Assembly (NCBI RefSeq): GCF_001071995.1
Contig: NZ_JVNU01000015.1
Coordinates: 1 to 64,000, forward strand
DNA from: Streptococcus sp. 263_SSPC
GTDB lineage: Bacteria; Bacillota; Bacilli; Lactobacillales; Aerococcaceae
Reading direction: 5' to 3'
Length of the DNA stretch: 64,000 nucleotides
Shown here: positions 1 to 7,700 of the stretch, piece after piece
How positions within the stretch are numbered: position 1 is the stretch's first letter
Layout: each line of letters opens with the position of its first letter
Position numbers and translations under genes: made by a program
Notes under the pieces: generated by a model
Told to the model about the DNA's origin: nothing
The model's input: the letters and a program-made list of their open reading frames with translations, nothing else
Database searches by the model: none

Positions 1-153
1 CTAAAGTGCGAAGCTTTCTACATAAAAGATGAAGTAATAACTTCATCTTCTATTGTAATTCAAATTGTAGAAAATTACATCAAATATTATAATGAAAATA
101 GAATCCAACAAAAATTGGACTACCTGTCTCCGGTTGAATACCGGAGACGGTAG
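1..153 (+). CDS. IS3-family transposase OrfB, C-terminal fragment
   Basis: A frame open from base 1 gives 50 codons and stops at TAG 151-153. The fragment ends in YIKYYNENRIQ followed by KLDYLSPVEYRRR, the conserved tail of the rve-type integrase domain in IS3-family OrfB proteins, where 'YN..R.....L..LSP..YR' is diagnostic. OrfB joins OrfA by programmed frameshifting to make the DDE transposase that circularises and reinserts the element. The catalytic DDE residues lie upstream of the window, so it cannot be said whether the gene is intact. It is truncated here only by the window edge. Confidence 0.85.
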   Translation, partial: LKCEAFYIKDEVITSSSIVIQIVENYIKYYNENRIQQKLDYLSPVEYRRR

Positions 154-200
154 CCCTAGGGTGTTTTTATTAAATTCTCACTTTTTGGGGTCAGTCCCGA
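1..200 (+). mobile_element. Right end of an IS3-family insertion sequence, cut by the window edge
   Basis: The window opens inside the last part of an IS3-family element. It holds the C-terminal end of the transposase (stop at 151-153) and, about 25 bases later, TTTTTGGGGTCAGTCCC at 182-198, which looks like the right terminal inverted repeat of IS150-group elements (inner part on the complement: GGGACTGACCCC). The left end lies outside the window, so completeness cannot be judged. The exact outer edge of the repeat is uncertain by a few bases. Confidence 0.75.
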
Positions 201-227
201 ACTGTGTAAGAGCAGTTCTCTTTTTTT
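199..227 (+). terminator. Rho-independent terminator next to the IS end
   Basis: GAACTG (199-204) pairs with CAGTTC (213-218), followed by TCTTTTTTT. It directly abuts the IS terminal repeat, so it either ends IS transcription or belonged to a gene that the IS now separates from it. Confidence 0.7.
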
Positions 228-246
228 ATACAAACGTTGAAACTAT

Positions 247-275
247 TTGAAGTATAGGCATTTCTTCGTTAAAAT
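247..275 (+). promoter_or_regulatory. SigA promoter for the DEAD-box helicase gene
   Basis: TTGAAG at 247-252, a 17-base spacer, then TAAAAT at 270-275. Transcription would start near 282, which rules out translation from the TTG at 247 and supports the ATG at 319. Confidence 0.75.
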
Positions 276-318
276 GAATAGGACTCAAAAGAACAAATGG
301 TTATCGGAAAGGACACTT

Positions 319-1506
319 ATGAATACAAAAAAAATTTGGGAGCAACATGGCTTCCACACATTAACACCGATACAAGAAAAGACACAAGAACTCATTAAAG
401 AGGGAACAGATATCGTAGCTATCTCACCAACAGGGACTGGAAAAACATTAGCGTATGTCGTTCCTATTTTGGAAAGAGTAAAGGCAGATAAAACGTTGCA
501 AGCCTTGATTGTGGCGCCTTCTCAAGAATTAGCTCAACAAATTGGAGCAGTGATTAGAGAATGGAAAACACCTGAAATTCGTGTGCAAGTTTTAGCGGGT
601 GGAGCAAACGTAAAACGACAAGTAGAGAAGTTGAAAGATAAACCAGAAATCGTTGTAGGAACACCAGGACGATTACTAGAGCTTTCAAAGCTTCGTAAAT
701 TAAAGCTTCACCAAGTAGAGATGCTTGTATTAGATGAAGCCGATTATTTACTCGATCCAGAACAATTGAATAACACAAGAGAACTTGTAAAGAAACTTCC
801 TTCTGAAAGACAAGTGCTTTGTTTCTCTGCAACAAAGAATAAGAATTTAGAAGAAGTTAATAAATGGATTAATATGCTTCCGACTTTTGTTGAAGTTTCA
901 GAGGGGAACTCTGCTCATTCGAACGTAACTCATGGATATATTGAATGTCCAACTAGAAAACGTGATGAAGTGCTACGCAAGCTAGCATTCTCCGAAAATG
1001 CAAACCAGGCATTAGTGTTTGTCAATTCGATTGCAAATGCAGCATTACTTGGCGAAAAGTTAGCGTATCATCAAGTTCCAGTTGCACTTTTATCAAGTGA
1101 CGCTCATCAAACGGAACGTAATAAAGCTATCGACTTATTTAAGAAGGGACAGATTCCATTCTTACTAAGTACCGATGTCGCACAACGTGGCCTCGATATT
1201 GAAGATTTACCACTTGTCATTCATTATGATATTGCAGATTCAACAGAACAGTATACCCACCGTTCTGGACGTACAGGACGTATGGGAAAAGAAGGGTTAG
1301 TTCTCAGTCTAGTGAATGACCGCGAACTAAGAGACTTGAAGAAGGTTGCAGGGAAACATAAACTAGTTCAGTTTGAACTATATGCAGGACAATTAAAACC
1401 AGTCACACAACCGAAAAAGAAAGAAGTAAGTTCTAAGAAACCAACTCAGAAACGAAAGAAGGGGAATAAGAATGGAAATCATCGAGGATTTAAAAAGTCA
1501 AATTAG
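319..1506 (+). CDS. DEAD-box ATP-dependent RNA helicase
   Basis: A 395-residue superfamily 2 RNA helicase, expected to unwind or remodel RNA duplexes in the cytoplasm (ribosome assembly, mRNA turnover or cold adaptation). Visible motifs: Q motif around GFHTLTPIQ (11-19), motif I SPTGTGKT (36-43), PGR of motif Ib (116-118), motif II DEAD (139-142), motif III SAT near 170, and motif VI HRSGRTGR in the second RecA domain. A lysine-rich tail of about 30 residues likely binds RNA. The ATG at 319 is chosen over upstream frame extensions because GGAAAGGA (307-314) sits at the right distance and the promoter overlaps the upstream codons. It resembles the short CshB/YfmL-type helicases of Firmicutes; which one cannot be told. 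The next gene overlaps its end by 35 bases. Confidence 0.9.
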   Translation: MNTKKIWEQHGFHTLTPIQEKTQELIKEGTDIVAISPTGTGKTLAYVVPILERVKADKTLQALIVAPSQELAQQIGAVIREWKTPEIRVQVLAGGANVKRQVEKLKDKPEIVVGTPGRLLELSKLRKLKLHQVEMLVLDEADYLLDPEQLNNTRELVKKLPSERQVLCFSATKNKNLEEVNKWINMLPTFVEVSEGNSAHSNVTHGYIECPTRKRDEVLRKLAFSENANQALVFVNSIANAALLGEKLAYHQVPVALLSSDAHQTERNKAIDLFKKGQIPFLLSTDVAQRGLDIEDLPLVIHYDIADSTEQYTHRSGRTGRMGKEGLVLSLVNDRELRDLKKVAGKHKLVQFELYAGQLKPVTQPKKKEVSSKKPTQKRKKGNKNGNHRGFKKSN

Positions 1507-1837
1507 TTTTTTTGGATTCGAAATGACGGATGCTGATAGCTTAGTGGCTTTGGAAAAAGGAAATCAAACCTTTGTACTCTATTGGGCTAAAGATGGTTTC
1601 GTTCTATTTGAAACTTCTAAAGAAGGTGTATGGAGAGCGAATAGACCAATCGTTATCCCTTCAGAACGCATTCAAAAGGTTTCCGTGGAGAAGAAACTTT
1701 TAGGAAATCCCAAATTAACATTGCAATATCTTGATAAAGAGGAAACTTATGTCGTACCTATGAAATGTGGATTTCATCAAAATCAAAAAGTAGAAGTTAA
1801 GAAACTTATGAATACAATAGAAGGATTAAAAGGGTAG
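1472..1837 (+). CDS. Hypothetical protein, 121 aa
   Basis: I do not recognise a family. The protein is soluble, with no signal peptide or membrane segment; the middle is rich in alternating hydrophobic residues (FVLYWAKDGFVLFETS) that suggest a small beta-sheet domain, and a short helix closes the C-terminus. It starts inside the last 35 bases of the helicase gene, preceded by AAGGGG, and its stop is 4 bases before the next gene, so it is translationally linked to an RNA helicase and an rRNA methylase. That context hints at a role around RNA, but this is inference only. Confidence 0.75.
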   Translation: MEIIEDLKSQISFFGFEMTDADSLVALEKGNQTFVLYWAKDGFVLFETSKEGVWRANRPIVIPSERIQKVSVEKKLLGNPKLTLQYLDKEETYVVPMKCGFHQNQKVEVKKLMNTIEGLKG

Positions 1838-1841
1838 TTGT

Positions 1842-2612
1842 ATGGATATCATTAGTTCACCTAAAAATGAAAAAATTAAAGAGCTTGTCAAACTTCAGAA
1901 TGCAAAAGGGCGTAAGAAAGCAGGGATGTATCTTCTTGAAGGAGAGCATCTTGTAGAAGAAGCGATTAAAGAGAAAGCTCCGATTGAATTAATAGTAGTA
2001 AGTAGTAATCGCCTTGAAGATTACCAACTTTTATTAAGTCGTACGAACGCACAGCTTCTAGTTGTATCTCAAGAAGTCTTCCAAAAGTTATCAATGACAG
2101 AAACTACTCAAGGGATCTTAGCAGTTGTGGAGATAGTTAAACAAGAGGCATTACCTCAAAACGGTCGTATGATCGTTCTAGATGCCGTTCAAGATCCAGG
2201 AAACTTAGGAACAATCGTGAGAACAGCTGATGCTGCTGGATTCGATGCGGTCATTTTAGGAACAGGAACAGTAGATTTATATAACGATAAAGTTCTTCGT
2301 TCAATGCAGGGAAGCCATTTCCATATCCCAGTTTTTCAAGCGGACCTACAAGAATACTTGCCATTTCTTAAATCTAAAGGTGTACAAGTGGCTGTAACGG
2401 CACTGCACAGTGATTCAAAAGATTACACTATCTTACAAGGAGCAACGGATGTAGCAATCGTTGTTGGGAATGAAGGGCAAGGTGTATCTGATGACGTGAT
2501 TGATTTAGCGGACGTCGTCATCATCATTCCAATGTTTGGAAAAGCAGAATCACTTAATGTAGCAATCGCTTCAGCATTATTGATGTATAAAACGAAAGAA
2601 ACGAAGGAGTAA
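1842..2612 (+). CDS. TrmH-family (SpoU) 23S rRNA ribose methyltransferase
   Basis: A 256-residue SPOUT-class enzyme that moves a methyl group from S-adenosylmethionine to a ribose 2'-OH, most likely in 23S rRNA. The N-terminal 100 residues form the substrate-binding domain (start SSPKNEKIKELVKLQ is typical). The knotted SPOUT domain shows motif 1 PGNLGTIVR (119-127), motif 2 GNEGQGVSD (about 209-217) and motif 3 ESLNVAIASALL near the C-terminus, with the invariant Asn and Arg present. It follows the 121-aa gene by 4 bases and precedes a small membrane protein by 3, so the helicase, the unknown gene and this methylase form one operon. Exact target nucleotide not determinable. Confidence 0.9.
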   Translation: MDIISSPKNEKIKELVKLQNAKGRKKAGMYLLEGEHLVEEAIKEKAPIELIVVSSNRLEDYQLLLSRTNAQLLVVSQEVFQKLSMTETTQGILAVVEIVKQEALPQNGRMIVLDAVQDPGNLGTIVRTADAAGFDAVILGTGTVDLYNDKVLRSMQGSHFHIPVFQADLQEYLPFLKSKGVQVAVTALHSDSKDYTILQGATDVAIVVGNEGQGVSDDVIDLADVVIIIPMFGKAESLNVAIASALLMYKTKETKE

Positions 2613-2615
2613 CGA

Positions 2616-2864
2616 ATGGATAACAGACCAAATCCAATGGGGAGAAAACGTCCCATTCTTGAAACAGTAAAAAACATGACTATCATCTTCTTTGCATTAA
2701 GTGCGATTGCAGCGTTATATAATTTCGCTTTAGCCGCAAGAGTTCTAATCATGGCGATCGTAATGTTAGTCATCTATATTTCAATGAATTTCTCGAAAAA
2801 GAAGAAAACAGATAACGAAGAAAAAGAAACAGAAGAGTCGGAAGAAGGCTGTAAAATCAATTGA
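2616..2864 (+). CDS. Small membrane protein, 82 aa
   Basis: Unrecognised small protein. Residues about 19-57 form one long or two close hydrophobic segments (IIFFALSAIAALYNFALAA, then VLIMAIVMLVIYI), flanked by a basic N-terminus and a very charged tail (KKKK then a run of Glu). Positive charges at both ends fit an inner-membrane hairpin with both ends inside. GGAG lies just upstream and the start is 3 bases after the methylase stop, so it is the last gene of that operon. The tRNA-Arg promoter overlaps its stop codon. Confidence 0.7.
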   Translation: MDNRPNPMGRKRPILETVKNMTIIFFALSAIAALYNFALAARVLIMAIVMLVIYISMNFSKKKKTDNEEKETEESEEGCKIN

Positions 2865-2889
2865 CAGAATGTTCGTCTTTAGGTATACT
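2861..2889 (+). promoter_or_regulatory. Strong SigA promoter for tRNA-Arg
   Basis: Consensus TTGACA (2861-2866), 17-base spacer, TATACT (2884-2889), ending 11 bases before the tRNA. Confidence 0.85.
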
Positions 2890-2900
2890 AATTTAGTACT

Positions 2901-2974
2901 GTTTCAGTAGCTCAGCAGGATAGAGCATTCGCCTTCTAAGCGAACGGTCGGGGGTTCGAATCCCTCCTGAAACG
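2901..2974 (+). tRNA. tRNA-Arg (anticodon UCU)
   Basis: The acceptor stem GTTTCAG (2901-2907) pairs with CTGAAAC (2967-2973). The D-arm (GCTC/GAGC), the anticodon stem TTCGC/GCGAA with loop CTTCTAA (anticodon TCT) and the T-arm with TTCGAAT loop are all well formed. It decodes AGA and AGG. The discriminator base is G and CCA is not encoded. It has its own consensus promoter and terminator, so it is a single-gene unit. Confidence 0.95.
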
Positions 2975-2984
2975 CTAAATTGAG

Positions 2985-3025
2985 AAGAGCATTATCGAAT
3001 TTATTTCGGTATTGCTCTTTTTTTA
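2985..3025 (+). terminator. Terminator of tRNA-Arg
   Basis: AAGAGCA...TATCGA (2985-2998) pairs with 3006-3019 over 14 positions with one mismatch, followed by seven Ts. Confidence 0.85.
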
Positions 3026-3073
3026 TATTTAACGAAAGAAAAAGAGTTTTGATTGTGGATAATAAACACCACA

Positions 3074-3274
3074 TTGTGAAAGTTTTCATTCTGTTTCAAA
3101 ATATTAGTACAGCGAATCAAGCTGTTATAATACATCTTTCGCAACTTTTAAGACCTTAAAATCGCGATTGTAGCAATATTTAACAAAAACTTTGTATTTT
3201 TTTACACTTTAGTATTGCAACTAATTTTTATTGTGTTATAATATTCATGTAGATAGCTGTTATAAGTTTCACAA
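3074..3274 (+). promoter_or_regulatory. pfl control region with two promoters and possible redox operators
   Basis: Two extended -10 promoters are visible: TGTTATAAT at 3123-3131, and TGTTATAAT at 3234-3242 with TTGCAA (3215-3220) 16 bases upstream. Half-matches to the Rex box TTGTGAA-N4-TTCACAA lie at 3074-3091 (left half TTGTGAA perfect, right half TTCATTC) and at 3257-3274 (left half poor, right half TTCACAA perfect, just after the start point of the downstream promoter). AATCGCGATT at 3160-3169 is a perfect 10-bp palindrome. Rex control of pfl is known in other Firmicutes; its action here is inferred from imperfect sites. Confidence 0.5.
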
Positions 3275-3299
3275 TCAATTATCTAAGGAGGAAAAATTT

Positions 3300-5528
3300 A
3301 TGGAACAATGGAACGGTTTCAAAGGTAAAGTATGGAAAGAAGAAGTTAACGTCCGTGACTTTATCCAAGAAAACTACACACTTTATGAAGGAGACGACAG
3401 TTTCTTAGCTGGACCTACTGAAGCTACTAAAGCTTTATGGGCACAAGTAATGGACTTGAACAAACAAGAACGTGAAGCTGGTGGTGTCTTAGATATGGAC
3501 ACTAAAGTTGTATCAACAATCACTTCACATGGTCCTGGTTACTTAAACAAAGATTTAGAAACAGTTGTTGGTTTCCAAACTGAAAAACCATTCAAACGTA
3601 GCTTACAACCATTTGGTGGTATCCGTATGAGTGAACAATCAGCTGAAGCTTACGGATTCAAGATCGACGAAGAAATTTCTCGCATCTTCCGTGACTGGCG
3701 TAAAACTCACAACCAAGGTGTATTCGATGCTTACACTCCAGAAATGCGTGCGGCTCGTAGATCAGGTGTTATCACTGGTTTACCAGATGCTTACGGACGT
3801 GGACGTATCATCGGTGACTACCGTCGTGTAGCTTTATACGGGGTTGATCGTTTAATCGCTGAAAAACAAAAAGACTTCGCTAACATTGGCGACGGTACTA
3901 TGAGTGACGATGTAATTCGTTTACGTGAAGAAGTTTCAGAACAATACCGTGCATTATTAGAACTAAAAGAATTAGGTAACATCTACGGATTCGATATTTC
4001 TAAACCAGCTTCTAACGCTCGCGAAGCTTTCCAATGGTTATACTTAGGATACTTAGCAGCTATTAAAGAACAAAATGGTGCGGCTATGTCACTTGGACGT
4101 ACTTCAACATTCTTAGATATCTATGTACAACGTGACTTAGAAAACGGAACATTAACTGAAGAACAAGCACAAGAACTTGTTGACCACTTCGTTATGAAAT
4201 TACGTTTAGTTAAATTCGCTCGTACACCTGAATATAACGCATTATTCTCAGGAGACCCAACTTGGGTAACTGAATCAATCGCCGGTGTTGGTGAAGACGG
4301 ACGTCCATTAGTAACTAAGAACAGTTTCCGTTTCTTACACACATTAGTAAACTTAGGACCAGCTCCAGAACCAAACTTAACAGTTCTATGGTCAACTCGT
4401 TTACCAGAAAACTTCAAATTGTTTGCAGCTAAAACTTCTATTCAAACATCTGCAATTCAATATGAAAATGATGATGTTATGCGTCCAGAGTGGGGCGACG
4501 ACTACGGAATTGCTTGCTGTGTATCTGCTATGCGTATCGGTAAACAAATGCAATTCTTCGGTGCTCGTGCTAACTTAGCGAAAACATTATTATATGCGAT
4601 CAACGGTGGTATCGATGAAAAATCTAAAGCACAAGTTGGTCCTAAATATCAACCAATCACTTCAGAATACTTAGATTATGATGAAGTAATGGAAAAATAC
4701 AATGACATGATGGAATGGATTTGTGGTTTATACTTAAACACATTAAATATCATCCACTACATGCATGATAAATACAGCTACGAAAGAATTGAAATGGCAT
4801 TACATGACACTGAAATTCTACGTACAATGGCAACTGGTATCGCTGGATTCTCAGTAGCAGTTGACTCATTATCAGCTATTAAATATGCGAAAGTTAAAAC
4901 TATTCGTGACGAAAATGGCGTTGTTGTTGACTATGAAGTAGAAGGCGACTTCCCTAAATATGGTAACAACGATGACCGCGCTGACGAAATCGCTGTTTGG
5001 TTATTGAAAGAATTCATGACTAAAGTTAAAAAACATAAAACTTACCGTAATGCTAAACATACAACTTCTATCCTTACAATTACTTCTAACGTAGTTTATG
5101 GTAAGAAGACAGGTAACACTCCTGATGGACGTCGTGCTGGCGAACCATTTGCACCAGGTGCTAACCCAATGCATGGTCGTGACACACACGGAGCATTAGC
5201 TTCATTATCATCAGTTGCTAAAGTACCTTACAAATATGCATTAGATGGTATCTCAAATACATTCTCAATCATTCCTAAAGCTTTAGGTCGTGAATTAGAT
5301 GTACAAGAAGAAAACTTAGTTTCTATGTTAGATGGTTACGCTTCTAAAGGTGGTCACCACTTAAACATCAACGTATTCAACCGTGATACATTATTAGATG
5401 CTATGGAACACCCAGAAGAATACCCACAATTAACAATTCGTGTATCTGGTTACGCAGTTAACTTCATTAAATTAACTCGTGAACAACAATTAGACGTAAT
5501 CAACCGTACAATGCACGAAAGCATGTAA
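3300..5528 (+). CDS. pflB: Formate C-acetyltransferase (pyruvate formate-lyase)
   Basis: A 742-residue glycyl radical enzyme that splits pyruvate with CoA into acetyl-CoA and formate under anaerobic conditions. The catalytic cysteine pair is Cys406-Cys407 in GIACCVSAM, and the radical-bearing glycine is Gly717 in RVSGYAVNF near the C-terminus, as in the family (about 740-760 residues). The ATG at 3300 is chosen because AAGGAGG lies 8 bases before it; the frame runs further upstream but over the promoter. Codon choice is strongly biased (TTA for Leu, CGT for Arg, AAC and TTC), typical of a very highly expressed gene. The activase gene follows 275 bases downstream behind its own promoter. Confidence 0.97.
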   Translation: MEQWNGFKGKVWKEEVNVRDFIQENYTLYEGDDSFLAGPTEATKALWAQVMDLNKQEREAGGVLDMDTKVVSTITSHGPGYLNKDLETVVGFQTEKPFKRSLQPFGGIRMSEQSAEAYGFKIDEEISRIFRDWRKTHNQGVFDAYTPEMRAARRSGVITGLPDAYGRGRIIGDYRRVALYGVDRLIAEKQKDFANIGDGTMSDDVIRLREEVSEQYRALLELKELGNIYGFDISKPASNAREAFQWLYLGYLAAIKEQNGAAMSLGRTSTFLDIYVQRDLENGTLTEEQAQELVDHFVMKLRLVKFARTPEYNALFSGDPTWVTESIAGVGEDGRPLVTKNSFRFLHTLVNLGPAPEPNLTVLWSTRLPENFKLFAAKTSIQTSAIQYENDDVMRPEWGDDYGIACCVSAMRIGKQMQFFGARANLAKTLLYAINGGIDEKSKAQVGPKYQPITSEYLDYDEVMEKYNDMMEWICGLYLNTLNIIHYMHDKYSYERIEMALHDTEILRTMATGIAGFSVAVDSLSAIKYAKVKTIRDENGVVVDYEVEGDFPKYGNNDDRADEIAVWLLKEFMTKVKKHKTYRNAKHTTSILTITSNVVYGKKTGNTPDGRRAGEPFAPGANPMHGRDTHGALASLSSVAKVPYKYALDGISNTFSIIPKALGRELDVQEENLVSMLDGYASKGGHHLNINVFNRDTLLDAMEHPEEYPQLTIRVSGYAVNFIKLTREQQLDVINRTMHESM

Positions 5529-5529
5529 T

Positions 5530-5565
5530 CACAAAGTGTGAGGTCGACTGTTCTGAAATAGACCA
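5530..5565 (+). repeat. Direct repeat, copy 1, after pfl
   Basis: CACAAAGTGTGAGGTCGACTG and the next two Ts (5530-5552) recur exactly at 5648-5670; both copies end in TAGACCA after 5-6 unlike bases. Each begins with the interrupted palindrome CACA-AAG-TGTG and can fold GGTC against GACC. This copy begins one base after the pfl stop codon. Confidence 0.85.
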
Positions 5566-5579
5566 CTGGAGGAAAATTA

Positions 5580-5672
5580 ATGAGGATGCTAAGCATCCGA
5601 AAAAATTTTACGAAGTGGAGGTATTTCAAGGAGACCGAACCGAATTACACAAAGTGTGAGGTCGACTGTTAG
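5580..5672 (+). CDS. Possible 30-aa peptide between pfl and pflA
   Basis: ATG at 5580 is preceded by TGGAGG (5567-5572) at good distance and opens a 30-codon frame (MRMLSIRKNFTKWRYFKETE, then ten residues ending in Cys) that stops at TAG 5670-5672. The peptide is basic and has no membrane segment. A perfect hairpin GGATGC-TAA-GCATCC (5584-5598) covers codons 2-7. The last nine codons lie in copy 2 of the direct repeat. No family is recognised and the frame may be chance; the strong ribosome site is the main argument for it. Confidence 0.3.
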   Translation: MRMLSIRKNFTKWRYFKETEPNYTKCEVDC

Positions 5673-5682
5673 AAGTAGACCA
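5648..5682 (+). repeat. Direct repeat, copy 2, before pflA
   Basis: Second copy of the element at 5530-5565, 118 bases downstream. Here GGTCGACT and AAGTAGACC pair into an 8-bp hairpin with one mismatch, better than in copy 1. Confidence 0.85.
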
Positions 5683-5705
5683 AACTAGATTGCTGAAATT
5701 AAGAG

Positions 5706-5740
5706 AACGGATGGGCAAAATCGTCCATCCGTTTTTTAAT
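5706..5740 (+). terminator. Terminator between pfl and pflA
   Basis: AACGGATGG (5706-5714) pairs perfectly with CCATCCGTT (5725-5733) and is followed by a T run, so most pfl transcripts should end here. Confidence 0.9.
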
Positions 5741-5767
5741 CGAAATGGACCTAAAGGACACGAATTG

Positions 5768-5776
5768 TGATATACT
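5768..5776 (+). promoter_or_regulatory. Extended -10 promoter of pflA
   Basis: TGATATACT is an extended -10 element; no good -35 hexamer is visible. It lies 15 bases before the AGGAGG of pflA. Confidence 0.6.
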
Positions 5777-5803
5777 AGTAGAGAAAAGATAGGAGGAATA
5801 ATG

Positions 5804-6565
5804 ATGAGTGAACCAGTAACTGGATATATTCATTCTACAGAGAGTTTTGGTTCTGTAGACGGACCAGGTATCCGTTTTGTAACCTTCATGCAAGGTTGTC
5901 GTATGCGTTGTGAGTTTTGTCATAACCCAGATACTTGGAATATTGGGGGCGGTCATCCGATTACTTCTCAAGAATTACTCGATCAAGCGTTGCAATATCG
6001 TGCATTCTGGGGACGTAAAGGTGGAGTAACTGTCAGCGGAGGAGAGCCTTTATTGCAAATTGATTTCTTAATCGATTTCTTTAAGCGCTGCAAAAAAGCT
6101 GGAGTACACACAACATTAGATAGTTGTGGAATGCCATTTACGTATGACGAACCATTCTTCTCAAAATTCGAAGAGTTATTACAATATACGGATCTTATTT
6201 TATTAGATATTAAACATATTGATGATGAACAACATAAGAAATTAACAGGATGGACGAATAAAAATATTCTTCAACTAGCAGAGTATTTATCAGATAAAGG
6301 ACAACCGGTATGGATTCGTCACGTGTTAGTTCCAGAACGTTCAGATTATGATGAATATCTCATTCGATTAAGTGAGTTTGTAAGTAAATTGAAGAACGTA
6401 TTGAAGTTTGAAATTTTACCTTATCATAAATTGGGTGTGTATAAATGGAAGAACTTAGGAATTCCATATAAATTAGACCATATTGAACCACCAACACAAG
6501 AACGTGTGGACAATGCTCGTCGTATTTTAAGAACAGACGAATATAAAGGTTATTTAAATGCATAA
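5804..6565 (+). CDS. pflA: Pyruvate formate-lyase-activating enzyme (radical SAM)
   Basis: A 253-residue radical SAM enzyme that installs the glycyl radical on pyruvate formate-lyase, using a 4Fe-4S cluster and S-adenosylmethionine. The cluster-binding CxxxCxxC is Cys32, Cys36, Cys39 in GCRMRCEFCHNP, preceded by the family signature STESFGSVDGPGIRF (11-25) and followed by the SGGEPL motif. Two ATGs are possible (5801 and 5804); the second is 7 bases from AGGAGG (5791-5796) and is preferred. Its substrate is encoded just upstream but in a separate transcription unit, with a terminator between them. Confidence 0.96.
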   Translation: MSEPVTGYIHSTESFGSVDGPGIRFVTFMQGCRMRCEFCHNPDTWNIGGGHPITSQELLDQALQYRAFWGRKGGVTVSGGEPLLQIDFLIDFFKRCKKAGVHTTLDSCGMPFTYDEPFFSKFEELLQYTDLILLDIKHIDDEQHKKLTGWTNKNILQLAEYLSDKGQPVWIRHVLVPERSDYDEYLIRLSEFVSKLKNVLKFEILPYHKLGVYKWKNLGIPYKLDHIEPPTQERVDNARRILRTDEYKGYLNA

Positions 6566-6570
6566 TGAAT

Positions 6571-6610
6571 GAACTGTTATAGTTTAAAAGCTATAACAGT
6601 TCTTTTTTTC
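6571..6610 (+). terminator. Terminator of pflA
   Basis: Perfect 12-bp stem GAACTGTTATAG (6571-6582) with CTATAACAGTTC (6591-6602), then seven Ts. Confidence 0.93.
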
Positions 6611-6639
6611 TAGAAATCTTAGAAATAATGCATTATCTA

Positions 6640-6668
6640 TTGGTTTTAAGTGATAATTATGTTAAAAT
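6640..6668 (+). promoter_or_regulatory. Promoter of ppaC
   Basis: TTGGTT (6640-6645), 17-base spacer, TAAAAT (6663-6668). Confidence 0.7.
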
Positions 6669-6703
6669 TGTCAATGTAAATTTATATAGAGAGAGGCCAA
6701 ATT

Positions 6704-7633
6704 ATGAGTAAATTATTAGTTTTCGGACATCAAAATCCAGATACAGACGCAATTACATCAGCAATTTCATATGCTTACTTATTACGTCATTTAGGAGAAG
6801 ATGCAGAAGCAGTTGCCCTAGGGACTCCAAATGAAGAAACACAATACGCTTTAGAATATTTCAAAAAAGAAGCTCCACGCGTGATTGGAGATGTTTCAGA
6901 AGAAACAAATCGTGTAGCATTAGTAGACCACAATGAAGTTCAACAAAGTGCTACAGGAGTTGAAAAAGTGGAAGTAGAATATGTTGTGGATCACCACCGT
7001 ATCGCTAACTTCCAAACAGCAAACCCATTATTCTACCGTGCAGAACCAGTAGGATGTACAAATACAATTTTATACAAAATGTACAAAGAATATGGAGTAG
7101 ATATTCCAAAAGATATTGCTGGATTAATGGTCTCAGCCATTGTATCAGACACATTATTATTCAAATCACCAACATGCACACAACAAGATATCGAAGCAGC
7201 AACAGACTTAGCAAACATTGCTGAAATCGATGTGAATGTATATGGTTTAGAAATGCTAAAAGCTGGTACAAACTTAGGAAATAAATCTGAAGATGATTTA
7301 ATCGACTTAGATGCGAAATCATTCCCAATGGGAGGAGCAAACTTACGTATTGCGCAAGTGAACGTAGTGGATCCTGAAGAATTGTTAGCACGTCGCGATG
7401 CATTAGAAGAAAGCATGCGTGTTGCAAACGATAAAAACGGATATGATACATTTGTATTTGTCATTACAAACATCTTAACTAGCGTATCAACAGTATTAGT
7501 AGTTGGTGACCATTTAGATAAAGTAGCTCAAGCGTTTAACGCAAGCTATACAGACGGAGTACTAACACTACCAGGAGTTGTTTCTCGTAAGAAACAAGTT
7601 GTCCCACCTTTAACAGTGGCTTTTGAAGGATAA
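6704..7633 (+). CDS. ppaC: Manganese-dependent inorganic pyrophosphatase (family II)
   Basis: A 309-residue DHH-superfamily enzyme that hydrolyses pyrophosphate to phosphate, pulling biosynthetic reactions forward. The metal ligands are in the expected places: His9, Asp13 and Asp15 in GHQNPDTDA, the VDHNE motif near residue 75, and the DHH signature VDHHRIANF near 97. The DHHA2 domain ends in SRKKQVVPPL, whose Arg and Lys contact the substrate. Length is normal for the family. It is transcribed alone, between its own promoter and terminator. Confidence 0.97.
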   Translation: MSKLLVFGHQNPDTDAITSAISYAYLLRHLGEDAEAVALGTPNEETQYALEYFKKEAPRVIGDVSEETNRVALVDHNEVQQSATGVEKVEVEYVVDHHRIANFQTANPLFYRAEPVGCTNTILYKMYKEYGVDIPKDIAGLMVSAIVSDTLLFKSPTCTQQDIEAATDLANIAEIDVNVYGLEMLKAGTNLGNKSEDDLIDLDAKSFPMGGANLRIAQVNVVDPEELLARRDALEESMRVANDKNGYDTFVFVITNILTSVSTVLVVGDHLDKVAQAFNASYTDGVLTLPGVVSRKKQVVPPLTVAFEG

Positions 7634-7643
7634 AAATTAACGG

Positions 7644-7684
7644 AGTGGGTGAGGAACATCCTTTAAGTCCTCCCCACTTTTTTA
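7644..7684 (+). terminator. Terminator of ppaC
   Basis: AGTGGG-T-GAGGA pairs with TCCTCCCCACT (11 pairs and a one-base bulge), then six Ts. Confidence 0.88.
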
Positions 7685-7700
7685 GTAAAGGAAAAGGAAA

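Noticed and set aside
3231-3299. In-frame N-terminal extension of pfl by 23 codons
   Set aside because: It overlaps the -10 box of the promoter; AAGGAGG points to 3300.
7033-7473. 146-codon minus-strand frame inside ppaC
   Set aside because: Antisense to an intact, conserved pyrophosphatase with no start signals.
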